Positions 42,750 through 53,953 of a stretch of DNA of 64,000 nucleotides are shown piece after piece. The stretch spans positions 107,150,557 through 107,214,556 of the forward strand of contig OZ018321.1 in NCBI GenBank assembly GCA_963969495.1, given 5' to 3'. Below the pieces are notes generated by a model. It had not been told where the DNA came from, did no database searches, and saw nothing but the letters and a program-made list of their open reading frames with translations. Numbering within the stretch: the stretch's first letter is position 1; the number at the start of each line of letters is the position of its first letter. Source of the stretch: Ceratothoa steindachneri. Its lineage: Eukaryota > Arthropoda > Malacostraca > Isopoda > Cymothoidae. A program made the translations under genes and the position numbers.

Positions 42750-43560
42750 GAGGGTGGAGGCGGGGATCAACCGATTCGAAAGAAAGTGGAAAATAAAAAC
42801 AAACCGCCGAAAGTTTCAAATCCTCCCTATGAACCGCCGGAAAAGGGAAGACGTCATCGTCAGAGACGAGCTTTACCCGTACTCCAACGAGGGTAAAGTC
42901 CTGGGTCTGTGCCTCACCTCAACGGGGTATAAGGCGCACATTAACAGCCGAGTCTCCCTAGCCAAAAGAGAACTTGGGAAACTTTACAGGTTCAAAGATC
43001 TCAATTCCCAAAACATCAGAAAACTATACAACACTCTGGTGCGACCAGTTCTGATGTACCCCGCGGTGATTATGCAGGCGGCCAGTTCATCCTCTCTCAA
43101 ACACATGCAGAGAGTCCAGAACAAGGCTACCCTGCCTATGAGAACTTGGGAAACTTTACAGGTTCAAAGATCTCAATTCCCAAAACATCAGAAAACTATA
43201 CAACACTCTGGTGCGACCAGTTCTGATGTACCCCGCGGTGATTATGCAGGCGGCCAGTTCATCCTCTCTCAAACACATGCAGAGAGTCCAGAACAAGGCT
43301 ACCCTGCCTATGACCGGCGCGAGGAGACTGGACTATATTCGGCAGACGGAACTGCACGCAAGAGCAGGACTCGAGCCACTGAATATAGTCCTTCAGAGGC
43401 TAGGGAGAAAAACCTGGGAAAAAGTCGAAAGCGAGATCCTCCCGCAAATAGATGTGGGCCTCGACTTACCGCAGCAAGCTATAGAACGGGCTACAAGGAG
43501 AGCACTATTCCCCAGCGGAAGAATGTGCTCCCGAGAAAACCAAGTAGCCCCGTTCAGATA
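42750..43560 (+). pseudogene. Jockey-like LINE C4 RT C-terminal fragment with internal duplication
   Basis: The plus strand has INRFERKWKIKTNRRKFQIL, NEGKVLGLCLTSTGYKAH and LYRFKDLNSQNIRKLYNTLV. After the repeat, the frame 43211-43561 gives LDYIRQTELHARAGLEPLNI and the C-terminus RALFPSGRMCSRENQVAPFR. The exact 172-bp tandem duplication shifts the frame, which is why two overlapping frames carry the same peptide. The segment is GC-richer than its neighbours and otherwise well preserved. Confidence 0.85.
42969..43312 (+). repeat. Perfect 172-bp tandem duplication in LINE C4
   Basis: Positions 42969-43140 and 43141-43312 are identical by eye, each from AGAACTTGGGAAAC to CCCTGCCTATG. 172 is not a multiple of 3, so it breaks the frame. 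Confidence 0.9.
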
Positions 43561-43639
43561 GCGAGCAATACAACTCAACCGGACGCAAAAAGATCAGTTC
43601 ACAAGCTCACCATTCATACTGACTCTACTCAAGCAAAGA

Positions 43640-43950
43640 CTAAGACAAATAAAAAAAAGGCAAAGTGCCCAACCACAGTTTTTTCTCCGAAATATCATAT
43701 ACAAAAAGAGGAGTAGTGCCCAACAACAAGAACTAACGTTGACAAAATACCAAATTGACAAAAGAGGCGAAGTGCCCAAACCCCTAACAAAGACAAACAA
43801 AAAATAAGAAAAAGAGGCGAAGTGCCCAATAAGTAAAAATAAATAAATCAAACCAAAATTAAACAAAAAGAGGCGTAGTGCCCAACCAAGCACAACAAGT
43901 GAAGAGTGCAAATGAAACATGATAAGTAAATGGGGCGAAATGCCCCAAAG
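43640..43950 (+). repeat. LINE C 3' UTR tandem repeat with GGCGAAGTGCCC motif
   Basis: AAAAAGAGGCGAAGTGCCC or a variant occurs six times, near 43655, 43706, 43760, 43811, 43867 and 43932, about 50-65 bp apart, in an A-rich background. The last copy, TGGGGCGAAATGCCCCA, can form a 6-bp stem. The reverse complement of this array is at 51430-51720. Confidence 0.75.
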
Positions 43951-44074
43951 GCGAAACTTAATAAAACTGTATAATACTAAGTAAAAATTAAAACAAGCTA
44001 CGAGTTAGCAAAAGCAAATTTGAAAGGCTTGAATGCCTTAATCAATGACGGAGGATAAATCTATATAGAAAAAG

Positions 44075-44640
<566 letters not shown>

Positions 44641-44940
44641 GGGAAGTCTAACTTCCTGTTTACTAAGGAGAAATACTTCAAAGGGGTAAGTTTATCTTCC
44701 TATTTACAAAAAAACGTTATTAACAGCGGAAAGTTTATCTTCCTATTTACAAAAGAGTGCTATTAACAGCGGGAAGTTTATCTTCCTATTTACAAAAGAG
44801 AGCTGTTAACAGCTGGAAGTTTATATTCCTATTTATAAGGTTCAATGTGTGAACCGTTTAAATTCCAAACAAATGTTTCCTAGGTTCATTTGTGAACCGT
44901 TTAAATTTTCCAAACAAATGTTTACTAGGTTCGATCTTCT
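44641..44940. repeat. Array of seven short hairpins with a 43-44-bp period
   Basis: GGAAG-loop-CTTCC type hairpins lie at 44642-44656, 44686-44700, 44728-44743, 44772-44786 and 44815-44829. GGTTCA-loop-TGAACC hairpins lie at 44839-44855 and 44883-44898. Loops are 4-5 bases. Spacing is 43-44 bp within each group. A perfect 12-bp palindrome, GCTGTTAACAGC, lies at 44802-44813. The array ends at the right border of the 15.36-kb insertion. Confidence 0.8.
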
Positions 44941-44955
44941 ACCCCCACACCCTTA

Positions 44956-46488
44956 GTGTTGTGATAAAAGTGGTTAACCATATTAAATCAGATTCTCTAT
45001 GAGGTTGCCTCTTTCGTGAATTCTGTAGTCAAAATGGAAAAGAGTTTGAATGTCTTGTAATGCATACTGAGGTGAGATGGTTGTCAAAGGGGAATTGTCT
45101 TTGTTTTATTGCACTTTGGGATTCTATTGTCTTATTTCTGGCCCACACCCATCTTGGAGAACAAATGCTTGCAACTAAATGTGATGTATTTTACTTATCA
45201 GATATATTTGAAAAAAACAATTTACTTAATAAACAGCTCCAAGGAAAAAAATCTGATCTCATATCCAGTAAAGGTGCAATTACTGCTTTCCTGAAAAAGC
45301 TAGGGTTGTACAAGATTAATATCAGACGTCGTGTATTTGAATAGTTTCCTTATTGGGGCTCAATTAGCAGCGATCTGCACGGTAATGAGCTTGCATTGTA
45401 TGGTGAATATTTGGAAAATTTACACAAAGATATGCAAGCTAGGTTTAGTGACTTACTCATGATGGATATACCAACTTGGGTAACAATTCCTTTTGAAGTT
45501 AATGTTGACAATGTAGACATTTCTTTACAGGAAACCCTCATTGAATTACAAAGTGATGAAATATTGCAGGCAAAAATTAATGATGGGAAGCATGATATAT
45601 GGGAAAAAATGGGTAACACTTCAGTTTCGGGGCGCACGGTAGATGGCGCTGTTTATAGGCTACAATTTTGGGCTACAATATATATCTTATTATGTCAGTG
45701 CCCTTAAATTTAATGGGGGGGTTTTCCCAACAGCTTTTTACTGGCAGAAAAACCTAACCTAATGACAAACAATACTTACTTTATAGGTTTATTGATTAGT
45801 TTATGCGCCTCTAAATAATCTAAAAGTTTTTCACAGTCATGCAAAATAAACCCGAATTCGAATAACGAAGAAGCACAATTAGAGCACGGAAAAGCCATAA
45901 CGAAACAAAAACAAATGCTAAGCGGGTTCTATTTATAGCTACGACGTTGCCAGTAAGAAGCTGTTATCATTCACTGAGAAACAAAAAATACAAAAACAAA
46001 AAAAGACAATAAAAAGACATCAAGAAACCTTACCTAACTTAGAAAAAACTATAAACGAGCAGAGGCGCAGATATTTAGTAAATAATAGACTAAAAGTTAC
46101 AAATCCCCAAAACAACAAAAAAAATATAACGCCGTGATTGGTCACATCTGAAGCTACCGTCTGACGTCATAAGAGATATGCTGTAGCCCAAAATTGTAGC
46201 CTGCTAACAGCGCCACCTACCATGTGCCCCAAATCTGAAGTATTACCAACAAATGAAGCTGCTAAAAAGTATCCACTACTCTGGGATAAAGCACAACTCT
46301 ACGTCATTGCTCTTCCATCATCTTACCTTGTTGAATCAGGATTTAGTCGTGTTTCTCACTTATTGTCAAAAGCTCGTGATAGACTCGACATTGTGCAAAT
46401 GGGTGATCTTCGACTATCATTGACATCGATGGAGCCGAATATAAAAAACTCGCTGAGCAACATCAGTCACAGGGATCTCATTGAATAA
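44956..46488 (+). pseudogene. hAT transposase, C-terminal part
   Basis: Resumes as SVVIKVVNHIKS at 44956, then FREFCSQNGKEFECLVMHTE and VRWLSKGNCL. It has DIFEKNNLLNKQLQGK in 45060-45344 and ELALYGEYLENLHKDMQARF in 45396-45707. The dimerisation region (KKYPLLWDKA, LPSSYLVESGFSRV and DRLDIVQMGDLRLSL) lies in 46222-46488. In-frame stops near 44998 (TGA) and 45342 (TAG) fit loss of CGA and CAG. A 628-bp TIR element at 45616-46243 splits it. Hence the copy cannot make transposase. Confidence 0.85.
45616..46243. mobile_element. 628-bp MITE with TA target duplication inside the hAT C-terminal region
   Basis: The left end ACACTTCAGTTTCGGGGCGC and the right end, read inward, ATACTTCAGATTTGGGGCAC are inverted repeats. 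They extend through GGCGCTGTT and AGGCTACAATTTTGGGCTAC, about 60 bp with few mismatches. TA flanks both sides (45614-45615 and 46244-46245), fitting a Tc1/mariner-type target. No transposase frame is present. Confidence 0.75.
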
Positions 46489-46689
46489 ATCTACATTTTT
46501 TATTTAATTACTCTTATCTTTTTAAAGGTACATTATGAATTATTTACTAATGTACATAAATGCCCCATAAAATTTAACTATTAAATAATTTATTTGTATT
46601 AGTTTAAACTTAAAGCTTTCCTTCAAAATAAGCATAATTATTTGGTATTTTTTTTACTTATTGATACAATTCCTTTGTTTCTTTATTAG

Positions 46690-46772
46690 TGAAAATTTGG
46701 GGGGCTTTGGGGCCACGAAAATCTTTTTTAAAAGAAAAGGGTCCATGGGTAAAAAAAGGTTGAGAACCACTG
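46690..46772 (-). repeat. Right terminal region of the hAT element
   Basis: Ends in GGTTGAGAACCACTG, the inverted partner of the left end at 27065. The following GTTTAGAG corresponds to the left flank ATTTAGAT. Confidence 0.75.
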
Positions 46773-47605
46773 GTTTAGAGGAAGGAACTAAGAGATATGG
46801 TGGCATTTGCCAAATATTGAATGGATGTTTTCAGATGCTAGTATGTCCACTAATGAAATATCAAAACTTAGCCCTCAATTGATTTTAATGTTATAAAAAA
46901 ACAAGTAATATAATGGCTTTGTTTTATTTTTGTAAGAAATAATATATTATTAATTAAAAGCAAGCGATATATAATAAACTGAACTCCCAACCTTCTTTGA
47001 ATATATTAACCATTCTTAAATTATAGTTCATTTAGTTTATCGAACGCTCTAAATATCAATTCATTCTATCAAAGAAATATTAAAGGAAAATATCTTATTA
47101 ATTACTTGCATAATTTAAATAAAATGTTAACATTAAAAAATAATGTAAAACATGATCAAATAAATTAATGTAAGTATAATGTACAAATTTAATATTATTT
47201 GAAGACATAAGAAGAGACTCACATATAAAGAGAGACTCATCACAAGACATTCCCATTTCCTGCCGAAGAAAGAATACTGAACCAAGCACCAATGATTCCT
47301 TAATCCTTAAACGAATCCCTGGTCACTTTTACCCAGAGTGCAATCAAGAAAGAAGACAACTCTGCACCATAGAGTCAGTGCCTCTCGTAAAAGGCACTGC
47401 CCAAAGAATCGAACCGCTAACCTCTAAGACGAACCAAGGAACTAATCGGTATCCAGGAGTGGTACCAAAACTCGGGTAACCAAACAATTCACCAAAGAGC
47501 CGACAGCATATTCTATACTTTTACATAAAATATGAGTACCTTAATTAATTCATGGATTTTCCTTTCCAGACCACTTTAGGATTAGCCCATACTGTATTGT
47601 ACATA
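46773..47605. other. AT-rich sequence, no gene seen
   Basis: No coding signal. A possible tRNA-like stretch on the minus strand (47370-47480) is listed separately. Confidence 0.4.
47370..47480 (-). ncRNA. Possible tRNA-derived SINE fragment
   Basis: The minus strand contains GCGGTTCGATTCTTTGGGCA near 47389-47408, which includes a good pol III B box (GGTTCGATTC). Upstream, TAGTTCCTTGG is a weak A-box candidate. No cloverleaf that I can draw is convincing. Confidence 0.25.
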
Positions 47606-47710
47606 TGTGGCACTCAAATTGCAAGGTTGCAAGGTGGAGTTGACCTAACGAGGAACCTCACAAATGTTTACCCTGTTGGTCCACCTATGAAATCCTGAAA
47701 TTGGGCACAC
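47606..47710 (+). repeat. 105-bp repeat, copy 1, next to a (TA)n array
   Basis: TGTGGCACTCAAATTGCAAG to TTGGGCACACG. It matches 48227-48320 (TGTGCCACCCAAATTGCAAG to TTTGGCACACG) with small differences, including an extra AAGGTTGC. Both copies have inverted ends (TGTGCCA and TGGCACA). Confidence 0.8.
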
Positions 47711-47727
47711 GCTGGAGATATGCGCGG

Positions 47728-48226
<499 letters not shown>

Positions 48227-48929
48227 TGTGCCACCCAAATTGCAAGGTGGAATAGACCCAACGAGGAACCTTACAAATGTGCACCCTGTTGGACCTATGA
48301 AATCCTGAAATTTGGCACACGCATTAATTTATGAAATAATATGCCATGTAATAATGAACCCATCTAATAGTATTAATAGACATGAGTTAAGAAAACATGA
48401 ATGTAAATAATATATGTACTTTACTCGAGGCGAGAAGAATGAATTCGAGACGGCAGCAAACATATGCACTTGTATACACACATACAAAAGTGGTTCTCAT
48501 AGCTGCGAAGGTCAGTTGTTTAAACAAAGCTTGGGATGCAGGTGAAGAACTGAATATACGATAGCAGTGCCCATTGTTTGCTAGCAAAGAACTGCGAAGC
48601 TCAAAGTGCATCTTTGGTATTTTGACCAGAAACAAATCTCCATCTCCGTAGACATGAATTAACAGGGAGTGGACTAGGCTCCACCCAAACAACATCAGTG
48701 GATAATAATATATCACGCCCATTGTCTCCGATACAAATATATACACACACACTCAAGGGGAGAAAGAGGCAGATTCAGTAAGCGAGTAAGTCAGAAAGAC
48801 GTCATGGATTGATGGCACACTTAAAGACTCTAGACGCCCGTCTCGAATCCTTCTTACGCCCAAGGCTACGCGAGTTCTACGCGCTAATAAAGAGTCAGAG
48901 ATTCATCCGTTTGTGATTTCTTTGCTACA
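48227..48929 (+). repeat. Candidate LTR (703 bp)
   Basis: Starts TGTGCCACCC and ends TTTGCTACA (TG...CA). It has a TATA-like ATATATACAC near 48735 and AATAAA at 48886-48891, about 40 bp before the end, as in an R-U5 arrangement. Its first about 95 bp recur at 47606-47710. No primer site or internal genes that I can recognise follow, so this may be a solo or broken LTR. Confidence 0.45.
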
Positions 48930-49091
48930 GGTAATCCGCATCGATCCTTTAAATCCACACTACCTAATCTCAATCCTGGGTCAAGCGAATTCCTCTCTAC
49001 TCCGAAGCCTAGCATGTTTTCTGCCGCCTAAAATATAAAGGTCCTTGAATCTGTAGGGCCTTCCACAAGAAGGTTCGATGCCCCTATTAAC

Positions 49092-49562
49092 CATAGGTGG
49101 GCGTTATCGCGATATCGATATCGGCTTATCGGTTATCCGACCTTTCTTTTTCGTGTTATCGATTCATTGGTATCGCCGATACTTTTGGTTCCAAACTAGC
49201 GATAATCGATAATTTCAGTTTTTGGTTCCAGTTTAGCACAGGGGCGAGCCGTGCGTGCCTTGGAGGCAGAAATAGGTAGATGCGAGCTGGGCGGAGGATC
49301 CTCAAAACCTATGAGGAGATGAAGGAGAGCCTCACCAGGTAAGAAACTAAGAAACAGTATTCAAATATTCTTACTATTGTATTATAAAATAACGCTATAT
49401 ATAGTCAATAATCAATATTGTATTATAATATTGGATTTATCGATTTATCGGTTATCACCTTATCGGGCGATAAATTTATCGCCAGTTATCGATTCTCGGT
49501 TATCCTTATCGATTTTTTGGTTATCGTGGTAATTTTTTTTCGTTATCGCGCCGACCTAATAG
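49092..49562. mobile_element. Non-autonomous hAT-like element with TTATCG-rich ends
   Basis: The ends ATAGGTGGGCG and (read inward) ATTAGGTCGGCG are imperfect inverted repeats. TATTAACC (49085-49092) and TATTAACT (49563-49570) fit an 8-bp duplication with one change. Within about 100 bp of each end, ATCGATA/TTATCGG words recur more than a dozen times. A 100-bp middle stretch ends in a donor-like CCAGGTAAGAA near 49338, perhaps left from a parent gene. Confidence 0.65.
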
Positions 49563-49827
49563 TATTAACTCTCAAGCCCAATAACTGGCTACCCATTAAT
49601 TAACACCAAGACCATTAATTAACCCTCACGATCCTCAGCGACTCAAAAGAGGCTAGGCGAGCAAGTGCCCAACGCCTCAATTGACGCTCTGATGTCTTTT
49701 AGGCCTATGAAGCCTCCTTTTGTTCAAGTAACGCTGCATTTACTTTCTCTTTTGAGATGTTTATTCGGTAATAGGCTTACTTTTGTCTTTCTAAGAGAGT
49801 TGTATCTTTCACACGTATTTTTAACTT

Positions 49828-51190
49828 GTGTTAATTTGGGATATCTATTATGAACTTTATTCTGATTTGGAACTAACAGACAGTGATAATAATAGTTCAG
49901 ACTCTTCCGTTGACGAATTAGAGCCAATTATTTATGAAAATCATCAAAGTTATGAAACGTGGCACGCTGCCCCCATTTCTCCCCCACGAACATCATATTT
50001 CCCGATGTCCGCTCAGGAATCCAAGCGCACGTGGCTTTGAATTCGAAAAGTAAACCTTATGAGTATTTTGAAGCATTTTTTAATTAAGAAATCCTATCAG
50101 ACATATGCCTGGCAATAAATCGCTATTATGAACAAAGTTCAGAAACCCCCTTCTCTCCTTCAACCACCGCACATAGATGGAAGAATTTATCCGTAAGCGA
50201 ACTTTACGTTTTAATTGCCCTCACCCTCCTAATGCCTCATGTGAAGAAGCATAAATTAGCTGTCTACTGGTCAACTGATGCCTTTATTGAAACTTCTATT
50301 TTGTACGAATTCTATGTCAAGGAATCGATATCAGCTAATCTTAAGGTTTTTCACTTTACTGGATAATTCGGTTGGACGAATAAGAGGGACAATGTGGAAA
50401 ATAGGGCGTTTCTTTAATTCATTGAAAGACAAATTCCAAAGAGCATTTGTCCCCTTCCCAAAACTAGTGATAGACGAATCCCTCGTTTTATTCAAGAGTC
50501 ATCTGTCCTTCAAACAATACATCCTTTCAAAAAGACATCGCTTCGGGCTCAAGCCTTTTGTTTTGTGCGATTGTGAGACAGGAAGAATCTTAGGTATGAT
50601 ACTTTACACGGGAAGAACCACAGATATTGACCACAATGATCTACTTGGAATATCTGGGGCAAATATGAAAAGACTGAAGGAACTATATCTAAGATTAATG
50701 AGTATTTTATATACAGATAATTGGTACATAAGCCTTGCTTCGTTCTCCTTCCTTCTTGATCAGAATACGGAGCTCTGAGGAACAATAAAAAGGAAGCGCA
50801 AAAATACGCCCAACATAGACAAGGCCGTAACTAAAGATACCGTTGAACTACAAAATGAATTTGATTTTAGCCATTCGATGGGTTGATAAGCGTGAAGTTT
50901 TGATTATTACCTCCCTACACGAAGGCAAGTCAGTAAACTTGGGAAAAGAAATCATAGAACCAGAGAAGAAATAAAGAAACCAAATGCAATAATGGATTAC
51001 AATATAAACATGCACCTTATTGACAAATCAGTTATGATGATCAGTTCTGTCGAATGTCTCAGAAAATCCATCAAATGGTACGAAAAGTTTTTTACCGTCT
51101 TGTTGATGATGCCATGCTCAATAAAGGGGGCCAAAGTCAGAACTGTGAGTTGTCGTATATATAAATCATTAGAACGAACATTTTTAATAT
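49828..51190 (+). pseudogene. piggyBac-type transposase, decayed
   Basis: Acidic N-terminal part in 49828-50040 (DLELTDSDNNSSDSSVDELE). Then, across frames, KPYEYFEAFF and ELYVLIALTLLMPHVKK. The core is in 50278-50778, with MSRNRYQLILRFF, FPKLVIDESLVLFKSHLSFK, QYILSKRHRFGLKPFVLCD, YTGRTTD and LYTDNWYIS. These contain the catalytic Asp residues of DDE_Tnp_1_7 domains. After stops, MDYNINMHLIDKSVMMISS (from 50992) matches the piggyBac CDYNKxMGxVDxxD region with the second Asp intact. Terminal repeats and TTAA target sites were not located. Several stops and shifts make it inactive. Confidence 0.85.
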
Positions 51191-51214
51191 CGAAAGTAAG
51201 AAAAAAACGAGAAT

Positions 51215-51950
51215 AAAAAGTGATTATAAACATAGAAGCGATTAAAAATAACATTGATAAGATCGGCTCAAAGATTCTAGCTACATTTAAAAATGTCATA
51301 TTCACTCACGGTTATCTTAAACTCGAGCTCTGATTGGAGGATGTTAATCCTGAAATCGTTTCGTTTTCTTTCATAATATCTATGTTATAGTTCGGTATTT
51401 ACTTGGGCATTTTCTTGCTTTGTTTTTTCTTCGTTTTTTAGTTTTGGGCACTTCGCCTCTTTTATTTACGCTTTTCTTTTGTTTATTTTCCTTCGTTTCT
51501 TTTTAGTTTGGGGGACTTCGCCTTTTACATATATACGCTGTTCTTGTTTTGTTGCTTTCCTTCGTTTTTTTTTAAATTTTGGGAACTTCGCTTCTTTTAT
51601 TTACGCCTTTCGTTTTGTTTTTTTTCCTTTGGTTATTATTTTGGGGCACTTCGCTATTTTTATGTACGCTTTTCTCGTTTTGTTGTTTTCCTTCATACTT
51701 TAGTTTGGTTCACTTCGCCTTTTTTGTTTACTTCTTTTAATTTTTGTAACATCTTGTCGATCTTAATCTGGGTATTTCCCCTCTTTTGTTTTTGTTTCTA
51801 TATCCGGTTTTATGGTCTTGACTTTGTATTATGTTCCTTGTAATGTTTTTAAGTGCAAATTGGTCGTGTTTCCTCTTGCAGTTTCTTCCGCTTGGGAATA
51901 ACGATGTTCTCTCGACTGTGTGTTGCCTTTGTTTGGCTAATGGGTATACC
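51215..51950 (-). pseudogene. Jockey-like LINE C 3'-end fragment with 3' UTR repeat array
   Basis: The minus-strand frame 51737-51952 contains RTSLFPSGRNCKRKHDQF, matching the C-terminus RALFPSGRMCSRENQVAPF of LINE C4. Downstream (51430-51720) come about five units of the GGCGAAGTGCCC repeat, read on the plus strand as GGGCACTTCGCCT variants about 55-60 bp apart. This is a severely 5'-truncated copy of the same LINE family, inserted next to the piggyBac remnant. Confidence 0.75.
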
Positions 51951-52084
51951 AAAAACCTATTTCAATCCTATGAAACCTAGTACACATTTTATAACTTACT
52001 CCATAATTTTAAAAAAATGCGAAGACTGTAGCAACTGACATATGTAAATCCATTGCATCATTCGAAATTAATTGTATATATTGT

Positions 52085-53285
52085 CAAAAATGCATAAAGC
52101 AAGCAAACACGCTAATTCTCGAAGTGGCTCAAGTAATGTCATCAGACTGTTTAAGCCGTTACCACTCTCAGATCTCCCAACACAACAAGATAATTTAGTC
52201 TATATTTCTCTTCCCGAGGTGAGTGACAGTAAATTACATGTATTTGTCTAAGTGTGTGTGTGAGAGAGAGCGCGCTGGGGTATCTTGAAAAAGATTGAGG
52301 AAACGACGAGGTAAAAAAGTTCATTGGTCAATTTGTGACCTCCATAGAAATGAACTCGGCCTTCGTCATCGATTCCAAACCGTCGACGGACCTACCACAG
52401 GCAACAATTCTTTCAAGGCACCAATTGAGAAGTCTTTGTCAAAGGCGGAAGAGTTACAATGGGATGAAGTGTTCGTTCCGATCACAAATGGACCAGAAAT
52501 TCCGATGACAAATGAAGTGTTGTCGGATTTATCCTCTGATCAGAACTACGTTTTCTTCGTCCCCAAATCCATTCACAGCGGGAAAACTTCGAAGCCAGGA
52601 CCCATTTCCATCTTCAAGTGGTTGACTTTAGCTGTCGCCTTGGCGCAACTTACCTCTCCAAGCATCCTTTTAAAGGTAAAATTAAGAAAAACATGCACTC
52701 TCTAATCTTCTACGTCGTCACCAACTACATTCATTGTTGGTTTGCGATCAAAACTCGACCACATATTTCTGACGATGCCAATCACATTCCTTTTTCAAAT
52801 CAAATATCTCCGCCTTCTTCCTCAATCAACGCGAGACATGATGTGTCCTTGCATCAAGTCATGGAACGCACATCCAGAAAATCTGTTCGTCTCTCTCATC
52901 TGCGACGATGATCCAAATCTATGCGCCTTCGCAGTTCGCAAGATTATGGATGGACCTTCGCTAAGGGGGCGATGTTGGTGACAAGTCGGTGAGAAAATTC
53001 GTTCTTTCTCCACTTAACTTCAATGCGAACATTGCTGAACTCATCGATTGAGATTCAATTACGATTTACGAATTTAACCTCTTAAGATCTCACCATCGCC
53101 GAACTTCAGGATTTGATTGTGAGCAAATTTGAATTGCCATCTTTGCAACTCACTCCCAATCGGTGGAGCGCCTGATTCGCGAATTAACAAGTGCATGTGG
53201 TAAAATTGCTGGTCATGATAAAAGAGATGGTATATTCGCGCGAGAATGGCTTCCATAGATTTTTTTTCGAAAGCTGACACAAAAA
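52085..53285 (+). pseudogene. Decayed gene of a second uncharacterised multicopy family
   Basis: Plus-strand pieces include KKVHWSICDLHRNELGLRH (52295-52705), then GPISIFKWLTLA, which continues in another frame as CRLGATYLSKHPF. WFAIKTRPHISDD (52618-52911) and HPENLFVSLICDDDPNL (52742-52981) follow. The last part reads VRKFVLSPLNFNANIAELID near 52990-53050 and QSVERLIRELTSACGK near 53155-53205. I recall the same order of motifs (W-L-T-A, W-F-x-I-K, H-P-E-N, Q-x-V-E-R) in abundant uncharacterised arthropod and cnidarian proteins, presumably mobile, but I cannot name them. At least four frameshifts. Confidence 0.5.
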
Positions 53286-53289
53286 GATT

Positions 53290-53953
53290 TTGTGAAAATG
53301 ATTAGTTAGTTACAATCCTTCTATATCTCATAGTCACGGCGATGATATGTATTTCTCATGTTTTTAGTCCTTCTTGCGTTTATTTGATGTACATTAAAAA
53401 AGACATGTTCCTTGCTTGGAGTTTAGTTACAATATCAAAACCTAATTTAGAGATAAGATTAAGTTTGAAAAAGGTAGGCATTCTCAGTTTATAAACCCCT
53501 ATCCAATGCACGACTTTGAATACAGTCACGTGACCAACGATGACCAATCAGAATGCAGGATATTGATTGGATGATATATTAATTGGCCGGACGTAAGTTA
53601 TGTATTTTTTTCATTTTGAAATATATATTAATCATTGTGTAACCGATATTTTTTTCTTTTTACGACAACCTTTTATCTTAAAAATAGTCCGATTTCATTC
53701 CCCCCTTAAAGCTCAATGCATATAACATGCATCTGATGCATTTAAATTGTACACAAAAAGGCTTTCTTTCAGAGAATTTTTAATGAAAGCAATAAAACAA
53801 TTACTTGACAGACATTGCTCAGTAAGAGTGCTTCAAACCAACTGTCTACTCGACCTTCGATAAACTCCTTTGATAGACTACTAGGAATAGGTTTTTCAAA
53901 AAAGCATTATATAGCTTCAACGCAAGTTATGGGCTTAAAGGCAATGTTATATT
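53290..53953. other. AT-rich sequence, no gene seen
   Basis: No coding or terminal-repeat signal. A GGCCGG-type short GC patch lies near 53584. Confidence 0.4.

Noticed and set aside
43640..43950. Regularly spaced short repeats considered as a CRISPR array
   Set aside because: The repeats are diverged, the spacers are A-rich and of uneven length, no cas genes are present, and the setting is a eukaryotic LINE 3' UTR.
44641..44940. Hairpin array considered as a CRISPR or a bacterial terminator cluster
   Set aside because: The inter-hairpin sequence is itself repeated, not spacer-like, and the context is a eukaryotic transposon. It is kept as an unexplained array only.
47370..47480. Possible functional tRNA gene on the minus strand
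   Set aside because: The B box is good but the A box is weak, and no acceptor stem or cloverleaf can be drawn. At most it is a SINE relic.
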